From Candidatus Poribacteria bacterium (GTDB taxonomy: Bacteria; Poribacteria; WGA-4E; WGA-3G), in assembly GCA_022826805.1 (NCBI GenBank), contig JAJDUH010000017.1:1-44589 (forward strand): DNA of 44,589 nucleotides, in the 5' to 3' direction. Both the position numbers and the translations under genes were made by a program. Positions 7,655 to 16,419 of the stretch are shown one piece after another (position 1 is the first letter of the stretch; each line of letters begins with the position of its first letter). The notes beneath the pieces are model-generated. The model saw only the letters and a list, made by a program, of their open reading frames with translations. It did not search any database and was not told the DNA's origin.

Positions 7655-9064
7655 ATGTTTGAGAGTTTAGGTAATAGATTACAAAGCACCCTCAAAAGAA
7701 TCAAGGGGCAGGGAAAGCTCACAGAGAGCAACATTTCTGATACCTTGCGTGAGGTGCGGCGTGCTTTCTTAGAAGCAGATGTTAACTATAAAGTCACACG
7801 TGAGTTTATAGAGCAAATTAAGACGCGTACCCTCGGTCAGGAGGTGCTCGGTAGTCTTACACCTGAACTTCAAATTGCCCGAATTATTGGTGAAGAACTC
7901 ACGCAGTTGATGGGCAGCAAGGCGGAAAAGATTACCATTGCACCGAGTGGACCTACAGTGATAATGCTTGCCGGGCTGCAAGGTGCAGGTAAAACGACTG
8001 TCGCGGCGAAATTAGCACTTAAGTTTCGCAAAGAGGGACGTAAACCCCTTCTCGTTGCCGCTGACGTCTATCGACCCGCCGCCATTAAGCAGCTGCAAGT
8101 CCTCGGAGAACAGACTGAAACGCCTGTATTTTCGATGGGGACAGACGTCTCACCCGTTAAAATCGCCGAAGCATCTGTCAAGGAAGCTTTAGCACACGGA
8201 CATAACTGCGTTATTATTGACACTGCTGGACGTTTGCATGTTAATGATGAATTAATGGACGAACTTCGGCAGATTAAGGAGGGTGTGAACCCTTCTGAAG
8301 TCCTACTTATCGTTGACGCGATGACAGGACAAGATGCTGTAAATGTTGCCGAAAACTTCAACAACGATTTGGACATTGACGGTATTATCCTCACCAAAAT
8401 GGATGGTGATGCACGCGGTGGTGCTGCGCTTTCGATCCGTTATATTACACACAAACCCATTAAGTTCATTGGGGTCGGTGAGAAAATTGAGGCAGCTGCA
8501 TTAGAGGAATTCCATCCAGAGCGGATGGCTTCACGCATCCTTGGGCAAGGCGATTTTCAAACTTTGCTTGAAAAAGCGGAAGAGGTTTTCAGCGAAGATC
8601 AGGCAAAAGAGCTTGAGCGTAAACTCATAGAGAGCAAAGGATTAGACTTTACCGATTTTCTGACACAACTCGAGCAGCTTAAAAATATGGGGCCCTTGGA
8701 TCAATTGCTGGATCTGATGCCCTTTAAAAATCAATTGCCTGTTCAGAATCTCACGCCTGATGAGAGCCATCTACAGACAGCGAAGGCGATCATTCATTCA
8801 ATGACGCCTGAGGAACGAAAAAATCCTCGGTTGTTAGACAGAAGTCGGAAACTTCGAATTTCCAAAGGCAGTGGAACAACGGTAAACCAAGTGAACATGC
8901 TGATTTCGCAGCTACAGATGATGAATCGCATGCTGAATCAGCAGGCGGCGATGGCAATGCCGCAGATGGGAACCGGTTTAAAGATGGGGCGGAAAATGGG
9001 AGCGCTTCCTGGTCAGAAACGTAAGGCAGCGAGAAAGCCCCGAAAACGGAGACGCCGCAGGTAA
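7655..9064 (+). CDS. ffh: Signal recognition particle protein Ffh (SRP54)
   Basis: This 469-residue GTPase binds signal peptides of nascent membrane proteins and targets ribosomes to FtsY/SecYEG. The NG domain (about 1-295) carries GLQGAGKTT (107-115), DTAGR (189-193) and TKMD (247-250). The Met-rich M domain (about 325-445) ends in a very basic tail of Lys/Arg (KRKAARKPRKRRRRR), longer than in E. coli Ffh (453 residues) and likely RNA-binding. RBS is AGAGGA before ATG. It is first in the operon with rpsP, a common arrangement; its partner secY lies further along this window. Confidence 0.97.
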   Translation: MFESLGNRLQSTLKRIKGQGKLTESNISDTLREVRRAFLEADVNYKVTREFIEQIKTRTLGQEVLGSLTPELQIARIIGEELTQLMGSKAEKITIAPSGPTVIMLAGLQGAGKTTVAAKLALKFRKEGRKPLLVAADVYRPAAIKQLQVLGEQTETPVFSMGTDVSPVKIAEASVKEALAHGHNCVIIDTAGRLHVNDELMDELRQIKEGVNPSEVLLIVDAMTGQDAVNVAENFNNDLDIDGIILTKMDGDARGGAALSIRYITHKPIKFIGVGEKIEAAALEEFHPERMASRILGQGDFQTLLEKAEEVFSEDQAKELERKLIESKGLDFTDFLTQLEQLKNMGPLDQLLDLMPFKNQLPVQNLTPDESHLQTAKAIIHSMTPEERKNPRLLDRSRKLRISKGSGTTVNQVNMLISQLQMMNRMLNQQAAMAMPQMGTGLKMGRKMGALPGQKRKAARKPRKRRRRR

Positions 9065-9132
9065 CGATAGGCACGATCTTAGGAATCTGCCTTTCTATAA
9101 ACGCGGCGTGAATGCCATTAGGAGGTATTTTT

Positions 9133-9537
9133 TTGGCAGTTAGAATTAGATTACAGAGACACGGTAGGAAGAAACGTCCGTTTTATCGACTCGTCGCCGC
9201 TGACGCACGTGCCCAAAGGGATGGTGTGTTTTTAGAACGCTTGGGCTATTATGATCCTTTAACGGAGCCAGCGGACATCGTTATTGACGAAGAGAAAGCT
9301 CTGAAATGGTTGAGGCGCGGCGCGCAACCGTCCGATACAGCGAAACGTTTACTTTCAAAACGTGGAATTTTAATGAAATTTGAATACGAAAAGTTGGGCA
9401 GACCGATGCCGGGGGATGCTGTCGTCGGAGAAGTCGTTGAGGGGGATGATGCACAACCTGCTGACGCAGAAACAGTTGAACCTGAAACGGACAGCTCGTC
9501 CGATGAAGTAACATTCGAATCTACTGAAGAAGGATAG
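9133..9537 (+). CDS. rpsP: 30S ribosomal protein bS16
   Basis: bS16 stabilises the 5' domain of 16S rRNA. The family start [11 protein letters not shown] fixes a TTG start at 9133, six bases after a strong GGAGGT (9121-9126); the upstream ATG at 9112 would place the Shine-Dalgarno inside the gene. The conserved core reads [25 protein letters not shown] and [19 protein letters not shown]. At 134 residues it is much longer than typical (about 80-90) because of an acidic, probably disordered C-terminal tail (about 98-134). Confidence 0.96.
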   Translation: MAVRIRLQRHGRKKRPFYRLVAADARAQRDGVFLERLGYYDPLTEPADIVIDEEKALKWLRRGAQPSDTAKRLLSKRGILMKFEYEKLGRPMPGDAVVGEVVEGDDAQPADAETVEPETDSSSDEVTFESTEEG

Positions 9538-9603
9538 CACGTATTTCAAAAGATTCCCCGGGGACAGGCAACAGACACTTCTACTGAAAATTGAAAGTGA
9601 ACT

Positions 9604-9858
9604 ATGTTCAAAGAGTTGATTGAATACATCGTAAAGTCTCTCGTCGATTATCCCGATCAGGTGGTAGTTCAGGAAGTAACTGGCGAAACGGTGGTTATTG
9701 TAGAGTTGACTGTCATGGAAGAAGATTTAGGAAAGATCATCGGTAGATACGGACGTACGCTTAAAGCAATAAGAAGTGTTCTCTATACTGCAGGATTGCA
9801 AGCAAATAAAAAAGTTATTCTTGAATTGATTGAACACCCGAGAGCAGAGGAGCAATAG
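9604..9858 (+). CDS. khpA: KH-domain RNA-binding protein KhpA
   Basis: This 84-residue single KH domain has the RNA-gripping loop IIGRYGRTLKAIR, with GxxG at 47-50. KhpA (YlqC family) usually pairs with KhpB/Jag and affects cell division and elongation. Its position between rpsP and trmD is the standard location. The gene follows rpsP by 66 bases and precedes trmD by only 73, leaving no room for rimM. Confidence 0.93.
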   Translation: MFKELIEYIVKSLVDYPDQVVVQEVTGETVVIVELTVMEEDLGKIIGRYGRTLKAIRSVLYTAGLQANKKVILELIEHPRAEEQ

Positions 9859-9931
9859 AAGTTTCGCTGACTACATGAGGTAGACGCCTCAACTGAAAAT
9901 GTAGGGTGTCGCTTGCAAGTCGATATTAAAG

Positions 9932-10660
9932 ATGAAGATTGATGTTCTCGCCTTGTTCCCAGAGATACTCGCGCCGGCGTTAAAAACGGGTATCCTTAGA
10001 CGCGTTCAGAACGCGGACAAACTCACCGTCAACCTCCATAATCTTCGTGATTGGGCAACCGACAGGCACCAGTCTGTTGATGATTACCCTTATGGCGGTG
10101 GCGCAGGTATGATTCTTAAACCGGAACCTATCTTCGCAGCGATTGCGGCGTTGAACAGCAAGGAAACCGCACACGTTGTTTACCTAACGCCACAGGGCGT
10201 GCCGTTGACTCAGGCCCTCGCAGAATCGCTCTCCTTGGAATCGCATCTCATTCTTTTGTGCGGGCGTTACAAGGGAATTGATGAGCGGGTACGACATCAG
10301 TTGGTTGCAACCGAACTCTCCATCGGGGACTATGTTTTAAGTGGTGGAGAAATTGCTGCACTCGTTTTGATTGATGCCGTTGGTCGGGTACTGCCAGGAG
10401 CACTTGGCGATTACGAATCCGCACACGCTGATTCGTTTAGTCATGACCTGCTTGACCATCCGCACTACACGCGGCCCGCTGAGTTCGCCGGAATGAATGT
10501 CCCCGAGGTCCTCTTGAGTGGGGATCATGAAGATATTGAAAAGTGGCGATACGTAGAGGCACTCAAACGCACCGCAAAGTACCGTCCAGATCTACTCCAA
10601 AAGCTGGACTTGAGCGAGGAAGACCTCGCTATTCTCAAAACGGCAGGGTTGGTGGAGTGA
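9932..10660 (+). CDS. trmD: tRNA (guanine37-N1)-methyltransferase TrmD
   Basis: TrmD methylates G37 of tRNAs with SAM, preventing +1 frameshifting. The 242-residue protein has the SPOUT trefoil-knot signature: LCGRYKGIDERV followed by ELSIGDYVLSGGE, and YPYGGGAGM near residue 52. The C-terminal helical domain includes RPAEFAGMNVPEVLLSGDH. The start ATG 9932 gives MKIDVLALFPE, matching the family. It is placed in the ffh-rpsP-trmD-rplS run. Confidence 0.97.
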   Translation: MKIDVLALFPEILAPALKTGILRRVQNADKLTVNLHNLRDWATDRHQSVDDYPYGGGAGMILKPEPIFAAIAALNSKETAHVVYLTPQGVPLTQALAESLSLESHLILLCGRYKGIDERVRHQLVATELSIGDYVLSGGEIAALVLIDAVGRVLPGALGDYESAHADSFSHDLLDHPHYTRPAEFAGMNVPEVLLSGDHEDIEKWRYVEALKRTAKYRPDLLQKLDLSEEDLAILKTAGLVE

Positions 10661-10749
10661 ATCGAAGTTATAGTTATCTATTTTTTTAATGGCTTTTGCC
10701 AACCATGTTAGGATTGACGGAACTTATACTACATAAGGAGGAACAGGCA

Positions 10750-11094
10750 ATGAATTTGATTGAATCTGTTGAAAGCCAATATATGAAAAGTGATATCCCT
10801 GAGTTTGGTCCCGGGGATGTCGTCAAAGTGAACACTCGCATCCGAGAGGGACAAAAGGAACGCATTCAAACATACGAAGGGACTGTTATTCGTCGGGCAC
10901 ACGGCGGATTACGATCGACGTTTACAGTACGCCGCGTCGCCTTCGGAGCAGGAAGTGAAAGGACTTTCCCTCTCCACTCACCCAATATTGAGAGCATTCA
11001 GGTCGTTCGATACGGTGCTGTTCGCCGCGCGAAGTTGTATTACTTGCGCGACCGCACCGGAAGAGCCGCACGTGTCAGAGAACGCAGAAGATAA
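10750..11094 (+). CDS. rplS: 50S ribosomal protein bL19
   Basis: bL19 sits at the 30S-50S interface. The start was set to ATG 10750 ([13 protein letters not shown]), eight bases after AAGGAGG (10735-10741); a longer frame from 10696 has no ribosome-binding site. The core includes [48 protein letters not shown] and [16 protein letters not shown]. It is 114 residues, normal for the family. The TrmD-L19 order is conserved. Confidence 0.97.
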   Translation: MNLIESVESQYMKSDIPEFGPGDVVKVNTRIREGQKERIQTYEGTVIRRAHGGLRSTFTVRRVAFGAGSERTFPLHSPNIESIQVVRYGAVRRAKLYYLRDRTGRAARVRERRR

Positions 11095-11104
11095 CCTGGT
11101 GGAA

Positions 11105-11716
11105 ATGAACAGTTTTGAGCTTGCTTACCAACAAAGCGGTTATAAACAGATCGCAGGCATTGACGAGGCAGGTCGAGGCGCACTGGCAGGTCCCGTCATT
11201 GCCGCTGCTGTTATCCTACCTATTGATTGTACCCTTGACGGTTTAAATGATTCAAAGCAGCTGTCACCGAAGCAACGCGACCAACTCTGTGAAGATATCC
11301 GCCGCGTTGCTGTGTCGATAGGTGTCGGTTCCGTGGATAATCAGGAGATCGACCGTCTCAATATCCTTAATGCTTCTCTATTAGCGATGCAGAAGGCGGT
11401 TGAAAAACTGACACCACAGCCCGATTGTCTGCTCGTTGATGGGATATATCTCCCGCAAGTAGATATTCCCGGCGAGGCAATTCCGAAAGGCGATAGCCGA
11501 AGTTATTCTATTGCTGCCGCCTCTATTATCGCCAAAACCACGCGCGATAGGCTCATGATTAAGTTGCATCACACCTACCCAAACTATGGATTCCTAAAAC
11601 ACAAAGGATATCCGACGTCCCAACATCGCCGAGCAATTGCGCAGTTTGGCGCGTCCGATATTCACCGCCGTACCTTTAAACTCCTCCCGGATGATCAAAT
11701 CGAGCTATGTTTCTAA
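11105..11716 (+). CDS. rnhB: Ribonuclease HII
   Basis: RNase HII removes ribonucleotides from DNA and RNA of RNA-DNA hybrids. The start ATG 11105 gives 203 residues with the metal-binding GIDEAGRGALAGPV (Asp20, Glu21), Asp112 in LLVDGIYLP, then SIIAKTTRDRLM and HKGYPTSQH. A GTG at 11072, overlapping rplS, is an alternative start adding 11 residues. It lies ten bases after rplS and is probably co-transcribed and translationally coupled. Confidence 0.95.
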   Translation: MNSFELAYQQSGYKQIAGIDEAGRGALAGPVIAAAVILPIDCTLDGLNDSKQLSPKQRDQLCEDIRRVAVSIGVGSVDNQEIDRLNILNASLLAMQKAVEKLTPQPDCLLVDGIYLPQVDIPGEAIPKGDSRSYSIAAASIIAKTTRDRLMIKLHHTYPNYGFLKHKGYPTSQHRRAIAQFGASDIHRRTFKLLPDDQIELCF

Positions 11717-11749
11717 GATGCCTACGCCCGCAGCTAACGGAGAACATAC

Positions 11750-12124
11750 ATGGATCGTTCACGTTTGGACGTTGCAAAAATTGGTGAGTCATTGGCGGTC
11801 GCGCATCTCAAAGCACGAGGGTGTGAAATCCTGGCACAAAACTATCGAGCAATGCGCGGGGAAATTGATCTGATTGTACGGGATGGGCAATTTATCGTCT
11901 TTGTGGAAGTTAAAACACGGAGGAGTCTCAAATTCGGGGTACCGCAAGCAGCTGTAACCAAGCAGAAACAGAAACAAATCTCAAAGGTAGCTTTGGCATA
12001 TCTACAAGCAGAAAACTTATGGGATGCCCACTGTCGTTTCGATGTTATCGGTATCCACCTATCATCGCAGTCCAAGTTATTGCGGCTTGAACACATCGAA
12101 AGCGCATTTGAATTTCAGCAGTAG
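11750..12124 (+). CDS. yraN: YraN/UPF0102 nuclease-fold protein
   Basis: This 124-residue member of the UPF0102 family commonly follows rnhB. It has a PD-(D/E)XK-like core: GESLAVAHLKARGCEIL, RGEIDLIVRDG and FVEVKTRRS, followed by a helix with KQKQKQISKVALAYLQ. The cellular role is not established; the fold suggests Holliday-junction-resolvase-like nuclease activity. It is the last gene of the ffh operon, and its stop codon lies in the stem of the following hairpin. Confidence 0.93.
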   Translation: MDRSRLDVAKIGESLAVAHLKARGCEILAQNYRAMRGEIDLIVRDGQFIVFVEVKTRRSLKFGVPQAAVTKQKQKQISKVALAYLQAENLWDAHCRFDVIGIHLSSQSKLLRLEHIESAFEFQQ

Positions 12125-12149
12125 AGCAAGACGCGGAAATCTTGCTCTA
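12122..12149 (+). terminator. Hairpin at end of ffh-yraN operon
   Basis: TAGAGCAAGA (12122-12131) pairs perfectly with TCTTGCTCTA (12140-12149) around an 8-base loop. The stop TAG of yraN forms the base of the stem. The following run is only moderately T-rich, so it is a probable rather than ideal intrinsic terminator. It also separates the operon from the convergent minus-strand gene. Confidence 0.6.
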
Positions 12150-12173
12150 TTACTATTACAGGCACGGTGCCGC

Positions 12174-12797
12174 TTACTTACGCGACGATTCTGGATCCAA
12201 GGCTGGATAGATTTCTATATCCGAACGGGTGATCATCGTGCCGACATAGAAAGTTAGCCAGTCTCCGCAGAGTTCAATAGACATGAATTCGTCATCCCCC
12301 GCGACGTATTCGTGAAGCTCAACTTCAAATTTCTGTTCGCCTTCAACGTCAGTAACAGTGAGCGTTGCCGAGATGACTTCTTGTCGATTGTATTCAACGG
12401 CTATATCGTTCTGCTCGTTCTCCGGGTCTGGGAAATAGAGCGTCATCATGTCTGGCAAGGGATCGCCAAGTTCACATTCATCATCAACGATCCATCGGGA
12501 AATTTCGTATTCCTCCCGCGTTCCTACCACATGGTCGACACTGATCACGACCTCTTCCTCCGCGTCTCGGATGTGATACATATAACGGCGGAGTGCCTCG
12601 CCTTCATACTTCTTTCGGGTGACAAGTTTGAAGGCACGAGAGGTATCTCCTGTCTCTTCGTATGTGATGATATCGGAGAGTTCGATCATACTCTCAATCG
12701 GAATGTCGACCAATTCATGCCGCACCGGTTTTTTCGAGTCAGCATCTTTTCGCCTGCCGAACAGCGATTTGCCATCTTTTCTACCAAATAATGCCAT
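12174..12797 (-). CDS. Hypothetical protein, acidic, cytoplasmic
   Basis: I do not recognise a family for this 207-residue protein. It starts with a short basic stretch (MALFGRKDGKSLFGRRKD) and continues as an acidic, strand-rich domain containing HVVGTREEYEISRWIVDD and ELCGDWLTFYVGTMI. It has no signal peptide, transmembrane helix or Cys motif. It is only eight bases downstream of the Arg/Ser-repeat membrane protein, so the two form an operon and may function together. DUF4178/DUF2491-type proteins of similar size occur beside membrane proteins in other genomes; that resemblance is only a guess. Confidence 0.7.
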   Translation of the reverse strand: MALFGRKDGKSLFGRRKDADSKKPVRHELVDIPIESMIELSDIITYEETGDTSRAFKLVTRKKYEGEALRRYMYHIRDAEEEVVISVDHVVGTREEYEISRWIVDDECELGDPLPDMMTLYFPDPENEQNDIAVEYNRQEVISATLTVTDVEGEQKFEVELHEYVAGDDEFMSIELCGDWLTFYVGTMITRSDIEIYPALDPESSRK

Positions 12798-12805
12798 CTT
12801 ATCCC

Positions 12806-13930
12806 CTAAAAATAACCCTTATTGTACATCACTAACATGATCACCCCAACAACCAGGAGGCTTCCAAAGATAAGGAGAAACCATGTTGCACCTGAGGTGC
12901 TCTTCTCGATGACAACAGTTCGCGTCGCTGGTGGTGCACGCGCTGGGGCTGTTGTGGAGGTAGATGCTGACACTGTTGGCGTCTCTTCAGCAGCAGCAAG
13001 GAGTTCCTCTTTTAGTGCTGCTTCATCTGGGAGTTCATCAACGGTGAAAGATTCCGAACCTTCCCCGTAAAATTTATCTGGATTTCCCTCTACGTAACTG
13101 GCGACATAGTCTTCGTCCCGATTGGTGCCTGGGTCTACATAATTCGGGTTAGGTTCAATACCTTGACTTTCGTAGTAATCCCGATAGTATTCGTATTCTG
13201 CCTGCTTTTTGGCATCCCAATGCGACCGGTCATAATCTCGATGGTGGTAGTGCCACATATAACTATGGCGGATCGCGTGATTGTAGTAATCATGGAAATA
13301 GATGCCAAATAAAAGATTGTTGAACGCCATAGATGCACTGAGGCTGTACATTGAATACCCCATCATGGGGTAATAACCACCAAAGTTATTGACGGTAATC
13401 GTTTGTCGTTGCTGCCGACGGGCGCGTGCAGTGTCTCGATTCGCCGTCCGGACTTGGCGTTTCAAACTACGGTTTTCTGTTTTGAGTTGCCGTACCTGTT
13501 TCCGGTTTTGTGCCTTCACTTGCCGCTGTTGGCTGCGCGTCGCGGTCGTGTTTCGCGTTGAAGTTGCCGATGTAGCTCTGGCGCGACTGGTAGCGGTCTG
13601 CTTTTGACGTGCTACAGAACTGGCACGAGTTCCTGTGCTTCTTGATGTGCTGCTTCTGCTATAGGTGCTGCCCGTGCTGCGTGTTGTCCGAGATGTTGAA
13701 GTCCGCGGACTTCTATAACTTCTACTTGTAGAAGAACGACTGGAAGAGCGACTATAGGAGCGGGTCGGCGTGGAACTCCGACGACTGTAGCTGCGGCTGT
13801 AACTGCGGCTACGACTGAAACTCCGTCCTCCACCAAAACCACGGCGGCTTTCTACAATATCCGGTGCAAAGCTAAACAAAAAGACAACCAGAACCGCGAG
13901 GACTGAAAACTTCTGGAATTTACCTTTCAC
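12806..13930 (-). CDS. Arg/Ser-repeat exported protein with C-terminal membrane anchor
   Basis: The start is GTG 13930, seven bases after AAGGAGG; a longer frame from a TTG at 13972 contains that Shine-Dalgarno and is rejected. The 374-residue product has a signal sequence (about 5-27) and a long Ser/Arg/Thr low-complexity region (about 30-130) made of RSYSRS-like units. A basic, possibly coiled segment follows (about 130-175), then an aromatic His/Tyr-rich domain (about 180-270), an Ala/Glu/Pro linker and a C-terminal transmembrane helix (about 350-368). The R/S region resembles eukaryotic SR domains in composition only. No known family is assigned. The Ser-rich part may be a surface or periplasmic spacer. 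Confidence 0.8.
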   Translation of the reverse strand: MKGKFQKFSVLAVLVVFLFSFAPDIVESRRGFGGGRSFSRSRSYSRSYSRRSSTPTRSYSRSSSRSSTSRSYRSPRTSTSRTTRSTGSTYSRSSTSRSTGTRASSVARQKQTATSRARATSATSTRNTTATRSQQRQVKAQNRKQVRQLKTENRSLKRQVRTANRDTARARRQQRQTITVNNFGGYYPMMGYSMYSLSASMAFNNLLFGIYFHDYYNHAIRHSYMWHYHHRDYDRSHWDAKKQAEYEYYRDYYESQGIEPNPNYVDPGTNRDEDYVASYVEGNPDKFYGEGSESFTVDELPDEAALKEELLAAAEETPTVSASTSTTAPARAPPATRTVVIEKSTSGATWFLLIFGSLLVVGVIMLVMYNKGYF

Positions 13931-13965
13931 CTGATTTTCCTCCTTAGATTTTTTTACCAAGAAAC

Positions 13966-13994
13966 TTGACAAAAGATGCTGAATTTGTTAAAAT
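13966..13994 (+). promoter_or_regulatory. Sigma70 promoter for tRNA-Arg
   Basis: TTGACA (13966-13971) and TAAAAT (13989-13994) are separated by 17 bases. Transcription would start around 14001, about 60 bases before the tRNA. The -35 overlaps the upstream region of the divergent Arg/Ser-repeat gene. Confidence 0.75.
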
Positions 13995-14060
13995 ATATTT
14001 CTAAAGATATATGAATCCGAATCGGTCTCGTTTCCGAAACCTTTCGGACTTTAGATATGT

Positions 14061-14134
14061 GTGCCTGTAGCTCAGATGGATAGAGCGTTAGCCTCCGGAG
14101 CTAAAGGTCGGGCGTTCGAGTCGCCCCAGGCACG
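14061..14134 (+). tRNA. tRNA-Arg (anticodon CCG)
   Basis: A full cloverleaf can be drawn: acceptor GTGCCTG (14061-14067) with CAGGCAC (14127-14133), D stem GCTC/GAGC, anticodon stem TTAGC/GCTAA with loop CTCCGGA (anticodon CCG), and T stem GGGCG/CGCCC with loop TTCGAGT. The discriminator is G14134 and no CCA is encoded. It is followed by TTTTTT (14135-14140), likely the transcription stop. It decodes CGG arginine codons. Confidence 0.96.
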
Positions 14135-14242
14135 TTTTTTCCATTTGCACGCAAGTTAATCTCTGCTGAGTGAACCCTTACCTATTACTAATTATGTTAG
14201 CATTAATAGAAATGGATGTCAAGGATATTTGAAGGGAATAAT

Positions 14243-15127
14243 ATGGCACTTGACGTACGCGACGAACAACTTTTAAAGTTGATTGATTCCGAGGCACCCG
14301 TTGAACAACTCGCGACGGGATGCCAATTCACCGAGGGACCTCTCTGGCACGCCGCAGAGCGGTTTCTGCTTTTTAGTGATATTCCTGCAAATAAGATGCG
14401 ACGGTGGGACACAGACGCTGGAATGACAGTTTTCCGGGACCCATCCGGAAAATCAAACGGTTTAACTTATGATAAAGGCGGACACCTCATCGCTTGTGAA
14501 CACGCTAACCGGAGAGTCTCGCGCACAACAGCAGATGGACAAGCCCTTACAATTGCATCTCATTATGAAGGGAAACGCTTGAATAGCCCTAATGATGTCG
14601 TCGTGAAGTCGGATGGAAGCATCTATTTTACCGATCCACCTTACGGCTTAAGCGCAGCGTATGGCGTTGAATCAGAGAAAGAACTTGATTTTCAAGGCGT
14701 CTACCGTTTGTCACCCAACGGGGACACCCTAACGCTTCTCGTTGATGATTTCGACAGACCCAACGGTCTCTGTTTTTCGCCAGATGAATCCATCCTTTAT
14801 ATCAACGATACTGAGCGGATGCACGTCCGCGCATTCGATGTGCAACCCGACGGCACAATTGCGAACGATCGCGTCTTCGGCGAAGAAGAGGGAGACACTG
14901 GCAAACCGGACGGCATGAAAGCGGATATTCACGGGAATGTATACCTGACCGGCCCAGACGGAATTTGGGTTTTCGCACCCGACGGAACACACCTCGGAAT
15001 CATTCTCGTCCCTGAACGCGCAGCCAATTTAGCATGGGGCGGTGATGACTGGAAGAGTCTCTTCATCACAGCCAGTACCTCCGTTTATCGTGTGGAATGC
15101 AAGTCCGCAGGAGTTGCAGTACCCTAA
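14243..15127 (+). CDS. SMP-30/gluconolactonase-family beta-propeller hydrolase
   Basis: The start ATG 14243 lies six bases after GAAGGG; an in-frame ATG at 14216 is the alternative. The 294-residue product shows repeats of a six-blade propeller. Family metal-site elements are CQFTEGPLW (metal-ligand Glu), LNSPNDVVVKSDGSIYFTDP, DDFDRPNGLCFSPDE (Asn ligand) and GKPDGMKADIHGNVYLTGP (catalytic Asp). These enzymes hydrolyse sugar lactones such as gluconolactone with a divalent metal. No signal peptide is seen. Its stop overlaps the start of dut by one base, implying coupled translation, though a functional link is not obvious. Confidence 0.9.
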   Translation: MALDVRDEQLLKLIDSEAPVEQLATGCQFTEGPLWHAAERFLLFSDIPANKMRRWDTDAGMTVFRDPSGKSNGLTYDKGGHLIACEHANRRVSRTTADGQALTIASHYEGKRLNSPNDVVVKSDGSIYFTDPPYGLSAAYGVESEKELDFQGVYRLSPNGDTLTLLVDDFDRPNGLCFSPDESILYINDTERMHVRAFDVQPDGTIANDRVFGEEEGDTGKPDGMKADIHGNVYLTGPDGIWVFAPDGTHLGIILVPERAANLAWGGDDWKSLFITASTSVYRVECKSAGVAVP

Positions 15128-15567
15128 TGTCGATAAAAGTTAATATCAAACGCATAGACAAAACCCTTCCATTGCCGAAATATGAGACAGTAGGCTCCGT
15201 TGGATTTGATTTAATCTGCCGAGAATCAGCAGAGATTCCACCACAATCCATCGTCCTCATCCCAGCGAATGTTATCGTTGAAACACCTCCTGGTTATATG
15301 CTAATGGTCTGCGCGCGAAGCAGCACGCCCCGCAAATTCGGCTTAATGGTGCCGCAGGGAGTGGGCATTGTTGATAACGATTACTGTGGTGAAGAAGACG
15401 AACTACAAATTCAGATTTACAATTTCACGGATGAGGTGGTGAGTGTTGAAAGAGGCAGCCGAATCGCACAAGCAATTTTTGTGCGTGTAGCTACAGCAGA
15501 ATGGAACGAGGTTGAACAGATGCAATCACCTTCTCGCGGAGGGTTTGGCAGCACAGATCGACGATAG
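15127..15567 (+). CDS. dut: dUTP diphosphatase (dUTPase)
   Basis: This enzyme hydrolyses dUTP to dUMP, keeping uracil out of DNA and supplying ThyA. The start ATG 15127 overlaps the previous stop (TAATG). The 146-residue trimeric-type protein has motif 1 GSVGFDLICR, motif 2 ARSST, motif 3 GIVDNDYCGEEDELQIQIYN, motif 4 RGSRIAQAIF and the C-terminal P-loop-like motif RGGFGSTDR. Motif 3 carries a short acidic variant (CGEEDE instead of RGE) found in a subgroup of dUTPases. thyA starts three bases after its stop, so substrate supply and use are co-expressed. Confidence 0.93.
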   Translation: MSIKVNIKRIDKTLPLPKYETVGSVGFDLICRESAEIPPQSIVLIPANVIVETPPGYMLMVCARSSTPRKFGLMVPQGVGIVDNDYCGEEDELQIQIYNFTDEVVSVERGSRIAQAIFVRVATAEWNEVEQMQSPSRGGFGSTDRR

Positions 15568-15569
15568 CC

Positions 15570-16367
15570 ATGGAACAGTATATACAGGGGCTTCAGCAAA
15601 TATTGGATACCGGCGTGGACCGACCGGGCAGAAACGGTGTAACCCGCGCACTATTCGGCATGCAGATGCGATACGATCTCAAGGATGGGTTCCCCGCTGT
15701 AACTACTAAAAAACTGGCGTTCAGTGCCGTAAAAGCTGAACTCTTAGGTTTCCTACGCGCATATTCGCATGTCGATCAGTTTCAGAAACTCGGTGTACAG
15801 GTCTGGAACGCCAATGCTGGTGCTTGGGGACGCAACGGTTCCCTCGGTCGCATATACGGTGTTCAATGGCGAGAATGGCGAACAGAAAATGGTACAATTG
15901 ATCAGTTAGGCGAAGTTATCAAACAACTTCAAACAAACCCGCACAGCCGAAGGCATGTTGTTACAGCGTGGAATCCCGGAGAATTAGATGAGATGGCGTT
16001 GGAACCCTGCCACATGTTCTTCCAATTCTTTGTAGCGGACGATAAGTTGTCATTACAAATGTATCAGCGCAGTTGTGATATGTTCTTGGGAGTCCCGTTT
16101 AATATCGCCTCGTATGCACTCCTCCTACACATGGTGGCACAAGTAACAGGGTTAATGCCGGGTGAGTTTGTTCACACCTTAGGGGACGCACACATCTATC
16201 ATGAACACTTTCAAGCCGTTAAAACCCAATTACAACGAAAGCCTTACCCACTCCCACGGCTGGTGTTGGACCCGAAAATCTCATCAATTGATGCCTTCAA
16301 GATGCAACACATTCAGTTGGAGGATTACCAACATCACGATGCTATTCACGCACCTATGCTCGTCTAA
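15570..16367 (+). CDS. thyA: Thymidylate synthase ThyA
   Basis: ThyA converts dUMP and methylene-THF to dTMP and dihydrofolate. The 265-residue length matches the short bacterial class. It carries the phosphate-binding Arg region (DRPGRNGVTRALFG), the catalytic Cys in LEPCHMFFQF, and RSCDMFLGVPFNIASYALL for dUMP binding. It ends in APMLV, close to the family's usual C-terminus that closes the active site. It lies directly after dut and upstream of folA, which recycles the dihydrofolate. Confidence 0.97.
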   Translation: MEQYIQGLQQILDTGVDRPGRNGVTRALFGMQMRYDLKDGFPAVTTKKLAFSAVKAELLGFLRAYSHVDQFQKLGVQVWNANAGAWGRNGSLGRIYGVQWREWRTENGTIDQLGEVIKQLQTNPHSRRHVVTAWNPGELDEMALEPCHMFFQFFVADDKLSLQMYQRSCDMFLGVPFNIASYALLLHMVAQVTGLMPGEFVHTLGDAHIYHEHFQAVKTQLQRKPYPLPRLVLDPKISSIDAFKMQHIQLEDYQHHDAIHAPMLV

Positions 16368-16419
16368 CATTCTCTGAGTACTGACACAACTGAATCTATG
16401 AGGGGCAACTTACGACAAA

